DNA from: JAHBVL01 sp964461025
GTDB taxonomy: Bacteria > Chloroflexota > Chloroflexia > Thermomicrobiales > UBA6265
Direction of reading: 5' to 3'
Assembly (NCBI GenBank): GCA_964461025.1
Contig: CAYWSE010000002.1
Coordinates: 22,992 to 86,991, forward strand
DNA length: 64,000 nt
Shown: positions 40,684 to 49,155 of the stretch, one piece after another
Numbering within the stretch: the stretch's first letter is position 1
Layout: the number at the start of each line of letters is the position of its first letter
Program-made: the position numbers and the translations under genes
Notes under the pieces: model-generated
The model's input: only the letters and a program-made list of their open reading frames with translations
Databases searched by the model: none
What the model was told of the DNA's origin: nothing

Positions 40684-41892
40684 TCAATCCCAGGTCAATG
40701 AGCCGGAGACCATCGTCGCGGTCGGCAGGTGGGCAAGTCCCGATTCGAGAATCGTTTCGCGATCGGTGGCGCTGACGATGACCTGAGCGCCCAGATCGCC
40801 AATCGCCTGACTCAGTAATTGCCTGTGGCGACGGTCCAGCTCTGAATACACATCGTCGAGCAGGATCACCGGGCGCTCGCCGGCTTCCTGTTGCATCGAA
40901 TCGGCCTCAGCCAGCTTCAGCGCAATGGCGGACAGCCTCTGCTGTCCCCGGGATCCGAACGTCCCGACGTCAATGCCGTCCACGCTGACGCCAAGGTCGT
41001 CGCGGTGCGGTCCGATCAGCGTCACCCCACGCCGAAACTCCGCGCTCCGAACATGTTTGAGGAGCTCGGACATTTCGAAGGCCGCTTCCTGTTCGCTGCT
41101 GAGCGCCGCATGCAAGAGTTGACTGGTCAGCGACCCATGCGGATCGTCCGATCCAACCGACGGCTGATAGGTTGTGACCATCCCTCTCGTTCCGCTGAAG
41201 GATGCGAGTCTCTCGCGAGCGAATTGATCGAGTTGCTCGACAGCGCGGACTCGCCGGTGAAGAATTCTCGACCCGTGAGCAACCAACTCGCTGTCCCAGT
41301 AATCGAGTTGCGTTCTCACGCCGGGATCGGTCCACGTCTGATTTTCGCGCAGCAGACTCTTGATCAGGCTGTTGCGTTGCTCGACGATTTTGCCGTACCG
41401 GGAGAGTGCCGAAAGATAGGCTGGATCGAGCTGGGAGAGAAGGACATCGAGAAACCGGCGGCGCAGGCTGGGCGACCCCGAGACGAGATCGATGTCGGGT
41501 GGCTCGAACATCACGCACTTCAGCACACCGACGACTCTGCCGGCAGTGGTCCGCTTGCCATCGAGCGAGATGACTTTTTTCACGCGGTTGACGCGCAATG
41601 GCTCGGCCTGGAAACCGATCTCGACGCGTCGCTCCCCCCGCAGCGTGGTGAACTGCCCTTCGATGCGGGCGAACGGCGGAACGCCGAGTTCTTCTCCACC
41701 CTGCCAGTTGAGCAGCTCTCGCTCGGCGCCCGCCCGCGTCGAGCGGGTGGTGGCCAAAAGCACGATCGCCTCTATCAGGGTGGATTTGCCGGCTGCGTTG
41801 GCGCCGACAAGACCCAATCCCTCGGTGGGAATGTCGAGCAACAGCGCACGGACTGATCGGAACTCAGTCAGCGACAGCGAATTCAGGTGCAT
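40684..41892 (-). CDS. recF: DNA replication and repair protein RecF
   Basis: A 402-residue SMC-like ATPase that loads RecA at gaps with RecO and RecR. It starts MHLNSLSLTEFRSVRAL, has Walker A in GLVGANAAGKSTLIEAI, the signature FGSRGQQRLSAIALKLAEAD and Walker B in PVILLDDVYSELDRRHR. The length is slightly above average. It lies 32 bp downstream of dnaN on the same strand, the common dnaN-recF order. Confidence 0.95.
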   Translation of the reverse strand: MHLNSLSLTEFRSVRALLLDIPTEGLGLVGANAAGKSTLIEAIVLLATTRSTRAGAERELLNWQGGEELGVPPFARIEGQFTTLRGERRVEIGFQAEPLRVNRVKKVISLDGKRTTAGRVVGVLKCVMFEPPDIDLVSGSPSLRRRFLDVLLSQLDPAYLSALSRYGKIVEQRNSLIKSLLRENQTWTDPGVRTQLDYWDSELVAHGSRILHRRVRAVEQLDQFARERLASFSGTRGMVTTYQPSVGSDDPHGSLTSQLLHAALSSEQEAAFEMSELLKHVRSAEFRRGVTLIGPHRDDLGVSVDGIDVGTFGSRGQQRLSAIALKLAEADSMQQEAGERPVILLDDVYSELDRRHRQLLSQAIGDLGAQVIVSATDRETILESGLAHLPTATMVSGSLTWD

Positions 41893-41924
41893 TTGAGGTC
41901 GTCTTGCGAAGTGATCGGAGCCGC

Positions 41925-43067
41925 CTAGTTCGACCCGATGACCATTGGCATGATCACGTGGGTGTAGGCGTCGTCGCCGGTTTGCTGAATCACGCCGGCC
42001 TGGTTTGCGCCGTTCAGGGCAAGCGTCGCCTGACCACCTTTGATGACGTTGAGCACATCGTTCAGGTACCGGGCGTTAAAGGCAACCTGCATCTCGGTTC
42101 CATTGATCGCCGCATCAACGAAACTCTGACTGTTGCCGCGTTCGGCGGCATTTGCTGAAACCTCGACCAATCCGGGTGTCAATTCGTCCTCGCCTGGCCG
42201 GATCGAGAGGCGAATCGCATCATTGTTGTCTCGCGCGAAGTAGCTCGAACGGCGCACCGCGGTGAGCAGCGCATCTCGACCGAGGTCGACTTTCGTCGAG
42301 TAATCACGTGGCACGATCTGGCGATAGTCGGGAAACGAACCCTCGATCAATCGCGACAGGAACTCGATGTTGCCGAAACGGGCAATGAGTTGTCCCTGAT
42401 TTGGCGTGACATAGAGGATGGCGGGATCAGATGCCTCGCCGAGCAAACGGCCAAACTCGCGCATTGCCTTCGCCGGGGCAATCACATCGAGACTCGGCGA
42501 AAAGAGTTCGTTGAGTCGTCCCTGCCGAACCGCCAGCCGGAACCCGTCTGCGGCAGCCAGAGTCAACGAGTCCCCATCGAGGCGCAACAAAACGCCCGCC
42601 AAAACAGGGCGGCTCTCGTCCGACGCCGCAGCGAACTCGACTTGCGAGATCATCTCGCGCAGCTCACCCGCATCGACCGAGGTCGTCTGCGCATCGTCCC
42701 CAACGGTTGGAATCACCGGGAAATCATCGGGATCTATGCCGTTGATCTCGGCATGGTCACGGCCGGCCTGAACGTCGAGCCGGAATTTGCCGCGCTCGTT
42801 CGTCAGGGTTACTTGATCGTTTGGCAATGTCGAAACGAAGTCGGCAAGCAACCGCGCGTCGACGGCGACCTTGCCTTCCTCTTCGACGGCGGCGCCGACC
42901 CAGGTGGTGATGGCGATATTGAAGTCGGACGCCGCGATTCGCAGGCGTCCTTCATCGGTTGAAATCAGAACATTGCTGAGGGCGGGCAGAGAGGTTCTGG
43001 TCGCTACCGCACGCGAGACCTGCGCCAGCGCGTGCTGCAGATTTTCCTGGAGGCAGACGACCTTCAC
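41925..43067 (-). CDS. dnaN: DNA polymerase III beta subunit (sliding clamp)
   Basis: A 380-residue processivity clamp of three similar domains. The N-terminus VKVVCLQENLQHALAQVSRAVATRTSLPALSNVLI matches the family; conserved segments include FPVIP, SRPVLAGVLLRLDGDSLTLAAADGFRLA, EGSFPDYRQIVP, FNARYLNDVL and a C-terminus ending YTHVIMPMV. The GTG at 43067 was chosen on family start and GAGG upstream; the open frame reaching 43334 crosses the promoter and was rejected. dnaA does not lie upstream. Confidence 0.95.
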   Translation of the reverse strand: MKVVCLQENLQHALAQVSRAVATRTSLPALSNVLISTDEGRLRIAASDFNIAITTWVGAAVEEEGKVAVDARLLADFVSTLPNDQVTLTNERGKFRLDVQAGRDHAEINGIDPDDFPVIPTVGDDAQTTSVDAGELREMISQVEFAAASDESRPVLAGVLLRLDGDSLTLAAADGFRLAVRQGRLNELFSPSLDVIAPAKAMREFGRLLGEASDPAILYVTPNQGQLIARFGNIEFLSRLIEGSFPDYRQIVPRDYSTKVDLGRDALLTAVRRSSYFARDNNDAIRLSIRPGEDELTPGLVEVSANAAERGNSQSFVDAAINGTEMQVAFNARYLNDVLNVIKGGQATLALNGANQAGVIQQTGDDAYTHVIMPMVIGSN

Positions 43068-43110
43068 ACTCAACCTCGTTTCATAGCCAAAAAAGGTCCA
43101 AAGATTGCCG

Positions 43111-43119
43111 ATTATAGCA
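43111..43119 (-). promoter_or_regulatory. Extended -10 element of dnaN
   Basis: On the minus strand this reads TGCTATAAT, a perfect extended -10, giving a leader near 37 bases for dnaN. Confidence 0.65.
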
Positions 43120-43172
43120 TGCGAATACGGCATTTTTGCGGACGCTTTCCCGCAAAAACCTGTTCGGACATC

Positions 43173-43221
43173 TTGACAGAATTCACTCGGCTCGCTACCA
43201 TAAAGATAGAACATGCGTTCG
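43173..43221 (+). promoter_or_regulatory. SOS-type promoter: TTGACA/TACCAT with a LexA box
   Basis: A -35 TTGACA (43173-43178), a 17-base spacer and a -10 TACCAT (43196-43201) are followed by GAACATGCGTTCG (43209-43221). This fits the B. subtilis-type LexA box CGAACRNRYGTTYG at 13 of 14 positions. It would repress the two small genes at 43250 and 43721. Confidence 0.75.
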
Positions 43222-43249
43222 TTGCATGTGGCGATATGGAAGTTGAGAC

Positions 43250-43660
43250 ATGAGCATTCCCCGCACCCTTCCGCCATTTCAGATGCAGCTGCCAATCGAA
43301 GACCCGTCAAGCGTTGAAGAGTTCGTTGGAACACCGGTCGGACGAACGTCGTGGTCCACTACTGACGCCAGAAGCCGAACGGTCGATTTCGCGTCCATTG
43401 CCATGACTGAAGGTATTGGTGATCGCGAGCGCGGCGCTGGAACGATGGTGCACGTGATCCCGATGCGCCAGCTTGCCTCGAACCGGCAGCTTGGCTTTCT
43501 TCGGGCGCTGGCTGCTGAAGCAGGATTCTCCGCGGCCGAACTGGAGGACGAAATTGCCAGGCGGTTTGGCGTTCCGGGATCTGATGGCATTGATCGCAGG
43601 CAAGCCGCGATTCTGATCCGCACTCTTCAGGAGCGTATGGAATGGCCGGTGGCATCGTAG
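43250..43660 (+). CDS. Predicted SOS-regulated small protein of unknown function
   Basis: A 136-residue soluble protein that I do not recognise as a whole. The first 70 residues are low in secondary-structure signals. About residues 75-132 (NRQLGFLRALAAEAGFSAAE, then FGVPGSDGIDRRQAAILIRTL) resemble a small helical module seen at the C-terminus of some phage and recombination-associated proteins, which may bind DNA or protein. The ATG at 43250 lies 28 bases after a LexA box and 49 bases after a strong -10, so it is probably induced by DNA damage. It lies divergent from dnaN-recF. Confidence 0.65.
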   Translation: MSIPRTLPPFQMQLPIEDPSSVEEFVGTPVGRTSWSTTDARSRTVDFASIAMTEGIGDRERGAGTMVHVIPMRQLASNRQLGFLRALAAEAGFSAAELEDEIARRFGVPGSDGIDRRQAAILIRTLQERMEWPVAS

Positions 43661-43720
43661 AGCGACATGCCACCGATCTGGTGATCCGCATCGGGCAGAT
43701 CAGGATGTGAGGTCAGCACT

Positions 43721-43909
43721 ATGGTTGAAGTCGTAACACTTGAGACGCTGGACGAACAGCGCGCCACTCTGGAGCGACGTCTTTCTGAAGGGTACGTTCG
43801 GATCGAAGAGGCACTCGAAGCGGGCCAGGATGTCAGCAACTGGGAGCGCTTCTGGATCGAACTCCTGCATCAGTACGAAGTCGTTTGCGCCCAAATGGAG
43901 GCCGCCTGA
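43721..43909 (+). CDS. Small coiled-coil protein downstream of a LexA box
   Basis: A 62-residue acidic protein likely to be mostly helical: TLDEQRATLERRLSEGYVRI then EEALEAGQDVSNWERFWIEL and LHQYEVVCAQMEAA. No family is recognised. It follows the 136-residue predicted SOS protein by 60 bp on the same strand and would share its LexA-controlled promoter. GAGGT precedes the ATG. It may partner with its neighbour; that is inference from position only. Confidence 0.55.
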   Translation: MVEVVTLETLDEQRATLERRLSEGYVRIEEALEAGQDVSNWERFWIELLHQYEVVCAQMEAA

Positions 43910-43949
43910 ACAATGCGCCGTTCAAAAATGGCGACCCCCACCAGCGCTT

Positions 43950-44054
43950 GTCATCCTGAGCGAAGCGACGGATCTCCCGCCGCAGCTGAAGGAGTCCCAC
44001 AGCGCCGTTTGATCCCCGAACGAGAGATTCTTCGCTGACACTCAGAATGACGAT
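43950..44054. repeat. Dispersed CATCCTGAGCG-type repeat, inverted form
   Basis: It begins GTCATCCTGAGCGAAGCGACGGATCTCCCGCCGC and ends AGAGATTCTTCGCTGACACTCAGAATGACGA. The two ends are inverted relative to each other (GTCATCCTGAG against CTCAGAATGAC), so the region could fold. The gap 43910-44123 has no other recognisable feature. Confidence 0.65.
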
Positions 44055-44123
44055 ACGCGGTCTGTCATGCCAACACCGATGAGCCTCGCTCTGCCTGTTG
44101 GCTTTCGGCCATCGGAACTCCGG

Positions 44124-44846
44124 CTAGCTCGCGGGTGATTCTTCGATCGTCACGCTTTCCAGCGTGACGTCCTCCGTCGGCACTGATTTCTCACCGCGTG
44201 CATTCGCCGTTGTCGGTGTCTTTCCAATTGCCGCGACGATATCAAGACCATCCGTCACCTGACCGAAGATCGTGTAGTTCTTTGGTAAGCGTCCCTGCAG
44301 ATCGGCGAGGACGACGAAGAACTGGCTGCCGTTCGTATTCGGACCGGCATTTGCCATCGCCAGCGTGCCTTCGAGATACTCGCGAGTGACTGGCTCGTCC
44401 TGGAATCGGTATCCGGGACCGCCAGAGCCGGTGCCCGTGGGGTCGCCACCCTGAATCACGAAGCCATCGATGATCCGGTGAAATGGCGTGCCATCATAGT
44501 AGCCCGCCTTGGCCAGACACACGAAATTGTTCACCGTGATGGGGGCGTCGCCTGGCAGCAGCTCGACCGTGAACGAACCCTTGTTGGTGTTCACTGTTGC
44601 GGTGTAGGTCGCCGCCGGGTCGATTTGCATTTCAGGAGCGCTGCTCCACTGAAGTCCTGCCATTTCGTCGGTTCCTTCCGTTATCTGCTGATCCTCCGAC
44701 CAGCAATCATCAAACCTGTCGCGAATTTGTGCGCTTTCCTCGCTCGTCGCCGTCGGCTCAGGTGAATCACCCGAACTAGTGCCGCACGAGCTGAGGACAA
44801 CCACTGCCGCCAGGGCCAGCGCCACCGGCAAGTATCGGCTACGCAT
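44124..44846 (-). CDS. Cyclophilin-type peptidyl-prolyl isomerase, predicted lipoprotein
   Basis: A 240-residue protein. The N-terminus is a lipoprotein signal (ALALAAVVVLSSCG, lipid-attached Cys about residue 21), then a spacer rich in Ser, Glu and Thr. About residues 90-230 are a cyclophilin: GSFTVELLPGDAPITVNNF, FHRIIDGFVIQGGDPTGTG, TLAMANAGPNTNGSQFFV. The Arg and Gln of the active site (FHRII, QGGDP) are present. It would help fold exported proteins at the outer side of the membrane. The ATG at 44846 was chosen (a longer frame runs into the HD gene). It overlaps the HD gene stop by 8 bp. Confidence 0.9.
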   Translation of the reverse strand: MRSRYLPVALALAAVVVLSSCGTSSGDSPEPTATSEESAQIRDRFDDCWSEDQQITEGTDEMAGLQWSSAPEMQIDPAATYTATVNTNKGSFTVELLPGDAPITVNNFVCLAKAGYYDGTPFHRIIDGFVIQGGDPTGTGSGGPGYRFQDEPVTREYLEGTLAMANAGPNTNGSQFFVVLADLQGRLPKNYTIFGQVTDGLDIVAAIGKTPTTANARGEKSVPTEDVTLESVTIEESPAS

Positions 44847-45417
44847 CGACTTCGATGCCTCGCAGTCCCAGCACGTCGGCGTTCGCCGCCATGGCTTCGA
44901 CAATGAAGGTGACATGCTCGTCGAAATCGACGCCAAGCAATTCAGCCCCCTCGAGCATCGCTTGACGGTCGACCGCGCGCGCAAATGCCTTGTCTTTCAT
45001 CTTCTTGCGCACAGACGACGGTGTGACGTCGGCAACCGCTTTCGACGGCCTCACCAGTGCCACCGCACTGATGAAGCCGGTCAGCTCGTCGACCGCGAAG
45101 ATCGTCTGGCGAATGGGCGTGTCTCTCGCCAGTTCGAGATGATCGGCATGACTCAATGCGTCCTGGATCATCTCTTCCGGGAACCCGCGTTCTCGCAATA
45201 TCGGAACGCCGTCCTGCGGGTGTTGATCGAGTGTCGGGTGGATCTCATAGTCGAAATCGTGGATCAAACCAACCAGGCCCCAGTACTCCTGATCCTCGCC
45301 CAGTTTCTCCGCATAGGCTCGCATCGCAGTTTCCACCGCCAGGCAATGTTTGCGAAGACTCTCGCTCTGGATGTACTCGCAAACGAGCTGCCATCCGTCA
45401 TCACGCGTCTTGTTCAA
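44839..45417 (-). CDS. HD-domain hydrolase
   Basis: A 192-residue HD-superfamily protein. The metal-binding residues are in LRKHCLAVE (His), GLIHDFDYEIHP (the HD pair), and SHADHLELA followed by AVDELTGFISA (Asp). This set matches small uncharacterised phosphohydrolases close to YqgF/HDIG-type enzymes; the nucleotide substrate is unknown. It lies 36 bp downstream of queA on the minus strand and overlaps the start of the cyclophilin gene. Confidence 0.85.
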   Translation of the reverse strand: MNKTRDDGWQLVCEYIQSESLRKHCLAVETAMRAYAEKLGEDQEYWGLVGLIHDFDYEIHPTLDQHPQDGVPILRERGFPEEMIQDALSHADHLELARDTPIRQTIFAVDELTGFISAVALVRPSKAVADVTPSSVRKKMKDKAFARAVDRQAMLEGAELLGVDFDEHVTFIVEAMAANADVLGLRGIEVDA

Positions 45418-45453
45418 TTCGACTCCTCCATAGTTGTCGTCATCAGCTAGTCT

Positions 45454-46524
45454 CTACACGATCAACATGCCATCACCAAACGAAAAGAACCGGTAACGGG
45501 CGTCAATCGCTTCCTGATACGCACGCAGCACCCGCTCCCGGCCCGCGAATGCGCTGATCATCATCAACAAGGTTGATTTCGGCAAATGAAAATTCGTGAT
45601 CATCCCGTCGACCACTGTCCATTCATACCCTGGGGTGATGAAGATCGACGTGTCTGCTGAAAAACCAGTCTGGTCTCCGTCGCTCCAGCGCGCTGCGGCC
45701 GTCTCCAGCGTCCGCGCCGCCGTCGTGCCGAGGGCGATGACCCGGCGTTTCTCGCGCTTTGCCGCTGCGATGACCGCCGCGGCCCGGCTGGAAACGGTAC
45801 ACCACTCGGTGTGGATCTTGTGGTCCGCCACACATTCGGCGGTCACCGGCCGAAAGGTATCGAGTCCGATATGCAGCGTCACTTCTGTCCAGATGATGCC
45901 ACTCGACGTCAGTGAATCGATCAACTCCTGGCTGAAATGGAGTCCGGCGGTCGGCGCCGCGGCGGAACCCGATTCGCTCGCATAGGTCGTTTGATAGCGC
46001 GAGGAATCATCCAGCTGAGTCGTGATGTATGGCGGCAAGGGGGTATGGCCGATGCGTTCAAGATTCGTTTCGACCGTATCCGCGAGTCGAACCCGAACCA
46101 GACCGTCGCCGATATGGCTCTCGATCGTCAGTCCCGACTCGATCGGAGCGTGTTCAGACGCAACGGGAACGACAGCGACGCGCTCTCCGTCCCGCAGGCG
46201 CTTTGCCGGTCTCGCGAGTGCTTCCCAGGAGCTGTCTTCGAGCTTGCGCAGCAAAAGGATCTCGCCGGAGCCTCCTGACGGCTCGCGCCTGATCGCGATT
46301 CTGGCGGCAATGACCTTGCTGTTGTTGGCAACGACAACATCCCCCGGTCGCAGATAGTCGCCAATCTGGCCGAACGTGGAGTGCGCAATCGCCCCGGTAT
46401 TTCGGTCGAGCACCATCAATCTCGACGCGTGCCGAACACCGAGTGGCTCCTGCGCGATGAGCTCAGGCGGCAATTCGTAATCGAAGTCAGCCGTCTTCAG
46501 TTCAGGATCGATAGAATTGTTCAC
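45454..46524 (-). CDS. queA: S-adenosylmethionine:tRNA ribosyltransferase-isomerase
   Basis: A 356-residue enzyme that attaches an epoxycyclopentane unit to 7-aminomethyl-7-deazaguanine in the anticodon of certain tRNAs, the penultimate step of queuosine synthesis. Motifs are DFDYELPPELIAQEPL, RHASRLMVLDR, GDVVVANNSKVIAARI, GSAAAPTAGLHFS, TLHIGLDTFRPV and NFHLPKSTLLMMISAF. Its start overlaps the ruvB stop by 4 bp, a widespread ruvB-queA arrangement. Other queuosine genes are not in this window. Confidence 0.96.
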   Translation of the reverse strand: MNNSIDPELKTADFDYELPPELIAQEPLGVRHASRLMVLDRNTGAIAHSTFGQIGDYLRPGDVVVANNSKVIAARIAIRREPSGGSGEILLLRKLEDSSWEALARPAKRLRDGERVAVVPVASEHAPIESGLTIESHIGDGLVRVRLADTVETNLERIGHTPLPPYITTQLDDSSRYQTTYASESGSAAAPTAGLHFSQELIDSLTSSGIIWTEVTLHIGLDTFRPVTAECVADHKIHTEWCTVSSRAAAVIAAAKREKRRVIALGTTAARTLETAAARWSDGDQTGFSADTSIFITPGYEWTVVDGMITNFHLPKSTLLMMISAFAGRERVLRAYQEAIDARYRFFSFGDGMLIV

Positions 46525-47603
46525 GTTTCGTCGAAAAGGCTCTGCTGCCGGACGTCGTTCGTCTTCGGAACGGGAATGTTCAGGTGCTCGTAGGCCCGGC
46601 GCGTCGCAAGTCGTCCGCGGGGAGTGCGCTGCAGAAATCCGAGTTGGATGAGAAATGGCTCGTAAACATCCATGATCGTATCGGACTCTTCGCTCGTCGC
46701 TGCGGCAATGGTGTCGATTCCGACCGGACCCCCATCGAACTTCTCGATGATCGTCGCCAGTATCCGGCGATCGATCTCGTCGAGACCGAGTTCGTCGACA
46801 TTCAGCATTGTCAGCGCCTCGAATGCGATATCGTCGTCGATCGCCGCGGCTCCGCGTACTTCCGCCACATCGCGCACTCGTTTCAGCAGTCGGTTGGCGA
46901 TTCTCGGAGTGCCGCGAGAGCGCCGGGCGATCGCTTCCGACCCTGATGTTGATATCGGGATGCCGAGGATGCCCGCCGACCGGGTGATGATCGTCTGCGT
47001 CGATTCGAGGTCGTAGAAATCAAGCCGCATCACCGAACCGAACCGGTCGCGTAGCGGGCCCGTCAGAAGCGCCAGTCGTGTTGTCGCCCCGACGAGGGTG
47101 AAGCGCGGCAAATTGATCCGCATACTGCGCGCCGCTGGCCCTTTGCCGATGATGATATCGACAGCAAAGTCCTCCATGGCTGGATAGAGCACTTCTTCGA
47201 CGATGCGATTCAGGCGATGGATTTCGTCAATGAAAAGGACATCGCCTGGGCGCAAGTTCGTGAGAATAGAGACGAGGTCGCCGGGACGTTCGATCGCTGG
47301 TCCCGACGTAATGCGCAGGTTGACGCCCATTTCGGTCGATATGATGGAGGCGAGCGTCGTTTTGCCGAGACCGGGGGGACCGTAAAAGAGTGTGTGGTCG
47401 AGTGGTTCCTCACGCAGTTTTGCCGCCTGCATGAAGACGGAAAGGCTCTGCTTGACCTGGTCCTGCCCGATGTACTCCTCGAGCCGGCGGGGACGAAGAT
47501 TGCGATCGGCCTGGCGGTCTTCCTCCCGCAACTTCGGGGTGACAACTCGCTGATCGTCCACAGAGTCTTCAGCTTCTGAAAGGTCGGGAGCGCGCTGCAT
47601 CAT
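46521..47603 (-). CDS. ruvB: Holliday junction branch migration ATPase RuvB
   Basis: A 360-residue AAA+ motor that drives branch migration with RuvA. Motifs are LRPRRLEEYIGQDQVKQSL, Walker A in LFYGPPGLGKTTLA, Walker B in VLFIDEIHRLN, the sensor segment LVGATTRLALLTGPLRDRFG and a C-terminal winged helix (LQRTPRGRLAT). A perfect LexA box lies 23 bp upstream, so damage induction is expected. ruvA and ruvC are not encoded here. The start ATG at 47603 has two adjacent Met codons. Confidence 0.96.
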   Translation of the reverse strand: MMQRAPDLSEAEDSVDDQRVVTPKLREEDRQADRNLRPRRLEEYIGQDQVKQSLSVFMQAAKLREEPLDHTLFYGPPGLGKTTLASIISTEMGVNLRITSGPAIERPGDLVSILTNLRPGDVLFIDEIHRLNRIVEEVLYPAMEDFAVDIIIGKGPAARSMRINLPRFTLVGATTRLALLTGPLRDRFGSVMRLDFYDLESTQTIITRSAGILGIPISTSGSEAIARRSRGTPRIANRLLKRVRDVAEVRGAAAIDDDIAFEALTMLNVDELGLDEIDRRILATIIEKFDGGPVGIDTIAAATSEESDTIMDVYEPFLIQLGFLQRTPRGRLATRRAYEHLNIPVPKTNDVRQQSLFDET

Positions 47604-47625
47604 GGCAACATTCTAGCGCAGAACA

Positions 47626-47639
47626 CGAACAGGTGTTCG
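47626..47639 (-). promoter_or_regulatory. LexA box upstream of ruvB
   Basis: CGAACAGGTGTTCG matches all 14 positions of the B. subtilis/actinobacterial LexA consensus CGAACRNRYGTTYG. It lies between the small Trm112-like gene and ruvB. Confidence 0.85.
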
Positions 47640-47641
47640 TT

Positions 47642-47809
47642 TCAATTTTCGACCAACATGTTGGGGATGCCGTCCTCGACCGGAAAGACCCGGCCACAGG
47701 AGGTGCACCGAAGACTCGATCCGACGACTTCCAGCGAGGCGTAATCGACCGGGCAGACAAGCAGTTGGAGCAGTTCATCGCTGATCACGGATTGGGCATT
47801 CTCGGTCAT
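47642..47809 (-). CDS. Trm112-family zinc-ribbon protein (55 aa)
   Basis: A 55-residue protein easily missed by size. It reads LLQLLVCPVDYASLEV near residues 13-28, then LRCTSCGRVFPVEDGIP and NMLVEN at the end. The CP..., CTSC pair and PVEDGIPNML are the signature of the bacterial Trm112/YcaR family, small proteins that activate methyltransferases or act alone with a role that is not settled. The ATG is at 47809. It lies 38 bp upstream of ruvB on the same strand and 18 bp downstream of the TPR gene. Confidence 0.88.
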   Translation of the reverse strand: MTENAQSVISDELLQLLVCPVDYASLEVVGSSLRCTSCGRVFPVEDGIPNMLVEN

Positions 47810-47827
47810 TGCTGGCATTCCTTGTTT

Positions 47828-48415
47828 CTAGTCTGGCTCATTTGGCGTCGGCGACCCTCCCGTCAGCGCTGCGATCCGCTCCGCCGCCTGCTCGGCGACA
47901 AACGTCTCCGGGCCGAACTCGATTGTAAGCTCGTAGTGATCGAGCGCGTCATTCACGCGGCGCGGATCGGCGTTGTAGTACAGCTCGGCGAGATAGAAGT
48001 GAGCCTGCGGGTTCTCCGGATCGATCTCCAGCGCCCTCTCGAACTGGAACTCGGCATCGCCGTCGAGACCGCCACCCGCCAGCGAACGGGCGAAATCGAT
48101 CCGGTAGCTGACATTGTTGGGATCGAGAGAGACCGCACGTTCGTAATAGGAGATCGCCTCACTCAGGCTGCCGGTATTTGCCAGATAACTGGCTAATCCC
48201 ATCAGGGCCGCGGGGTCGTCGGAATGCGCTTCCGCGGTCGCCCGCAGCGCTCGCTCGACCGAGGCGTCGATCTCGGTCGTCGAGTTGCCACCCGGGCCCT
48301 CATCGAACAAGGCCTCGTAGGCAATCGGCACGATCAGCGAAGCCACCAGACTGCAAGCGAGCAGAAAGGCGAATGCGCCGAGAATTATTTGACTGCGCTT
48401 CTGCACTGCGTGCAC
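47828..48415 (-). CDS. Membrane-anchored TPR protein
   Basis: A 195-residue protein with one N-terminal membrane segment (IILGAFAFLLACSLVASLIV) and then about three tetratricopeptide repeats between residues 62 and 180: NTGSLSEAISYYERAVSLDP, LDGDAEFQFERALEIDPENP and RVNDALDHYELTIEFGPE. TPR domains hold other proteins together; the partners are not known. It is the first gene of a likely minus-strand series that continues with the Trm112-like gene, ruvB and queA. Confidence 0.8.
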   Translation of the reverse strand: MHAVQKRSQIILGAFAFLLACSLVASLIVPIAYEALFDEGPGGNSTTEIDASVERALRATAEAHSDDPAALMGLASYLANTGSLSEAISYYERAVSLDPNNVSYRIDFARSLAGGGLDGDAEFQFERALEIDPENPQAHFYLAELYYNADPRRVNDALDHYELTIEFGPETFVAEQAAERIAALTGGSPTPNEPD

Positions 48416-48489
48416 CTGACGGGTTCAGTCAACGTTCCCACGCCGGGGAGCCGCGTGAATTGTATGACTCACACCTGCAATGCCTGGAT

Positions 48490-48978
48490 TCATGACAGAG
48501 ATGAGAGCGCGAAGACGGGATGCAGGTGAGCTTCGCGCGCGAACTCTTCTGCAGAAGAATCCGGGGATGCCCAAAAAAAGGGCCTGGTTGCGCCAGCAAT
48601 CGAAACGTACTTCTTGAGCACAGGTCCGGCCTCTTCTGGAGGCGCTTCCCGAATGGCGTAGGATTGAGTGGAGCGCCCGTACCGAATGTCGACGCGGCCT
48701 GCTGCCCTCGCGTTGTGGACCCATGAAACTTCTCCATATGGAGCCACGAGCCACTTGACCCCATTGTGGTCAACCAGCGTGACCGGTGTTGCATGGGACT
48801 CCCCGGTTCTGCGGCCTCGCGTGTAGAGGATCTGGAACGGACCCTTGCCGAGTTTGGCGAGCCCGGCAGGGAATGGATTGCCGAATCGATGCTTCCAGTC
48901 CATCTCGAACGTCTTTTTCGGGCCGATGGCGTTGTCCTCGGAAGTTTTGGTGTGTTCGGGACTCTGCGAACTGGCCAT
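48490..48978 (-). CDS. DDN-like F420-dependent nitroreductase family protein
   Basis: A 162-residue split-barrel protein of the family of mycobacterial Ddn: RTGESHATPVTLVDHNGVKW, LVAPYGEVSWVHNARAAGRV and DIRYGRSTQSYAIREAPPEE. Such proteins use deazaflavin F420H2 to reduce quinones or other acceptors, often at the membrane. The ATG at 48978 has GAGGAGT upstream; the larger open frame beyond it covers tRNA genes and is not real. The gap 48979-49193 upstream holds the tRNA promoter and nothing else I can name. Confidence 0.85.
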   Translation of the reverse strand: MASSQSPEHTKTSEDNAIGPKKTFEMDWKHRFGNPFPAGLAKLGKGPFQILYTRGRRTGESHATPVTLVDHNGVKWLVAPYGEVSWVHNARAAGRVDIRYGRSTQSYAIREAPPEEAGPVLKKYVSIAGATRPFFWASPDSSAEEFAREAHLHPVFALSSLS

Positions 48979-49155
48979 GACTGACTCCTCATATCGTGAA
49001 CTTCCTGCCAGGGGTGGAAGTCCGCTTGTTTGGAGGGCTTCGTATATTGCCGGCGGCCTGACAGTGCATTGGGGAGGGCCGGCAACGGCAATGGTACCCG
49101 CACTCCGCGGGTTGTTTGACGCCCGTGATTTTCGTTGCCCGCGAATCCTGCAGCG

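Noticed and set aside
43068..43249. Possible replication origin next to dnaN
   Set aside because: No dnaA gene and no TTATCCACA-type DnaA boxes or AT-rich repeat set; the gap is explained by two divergent promoters and a LexA box.
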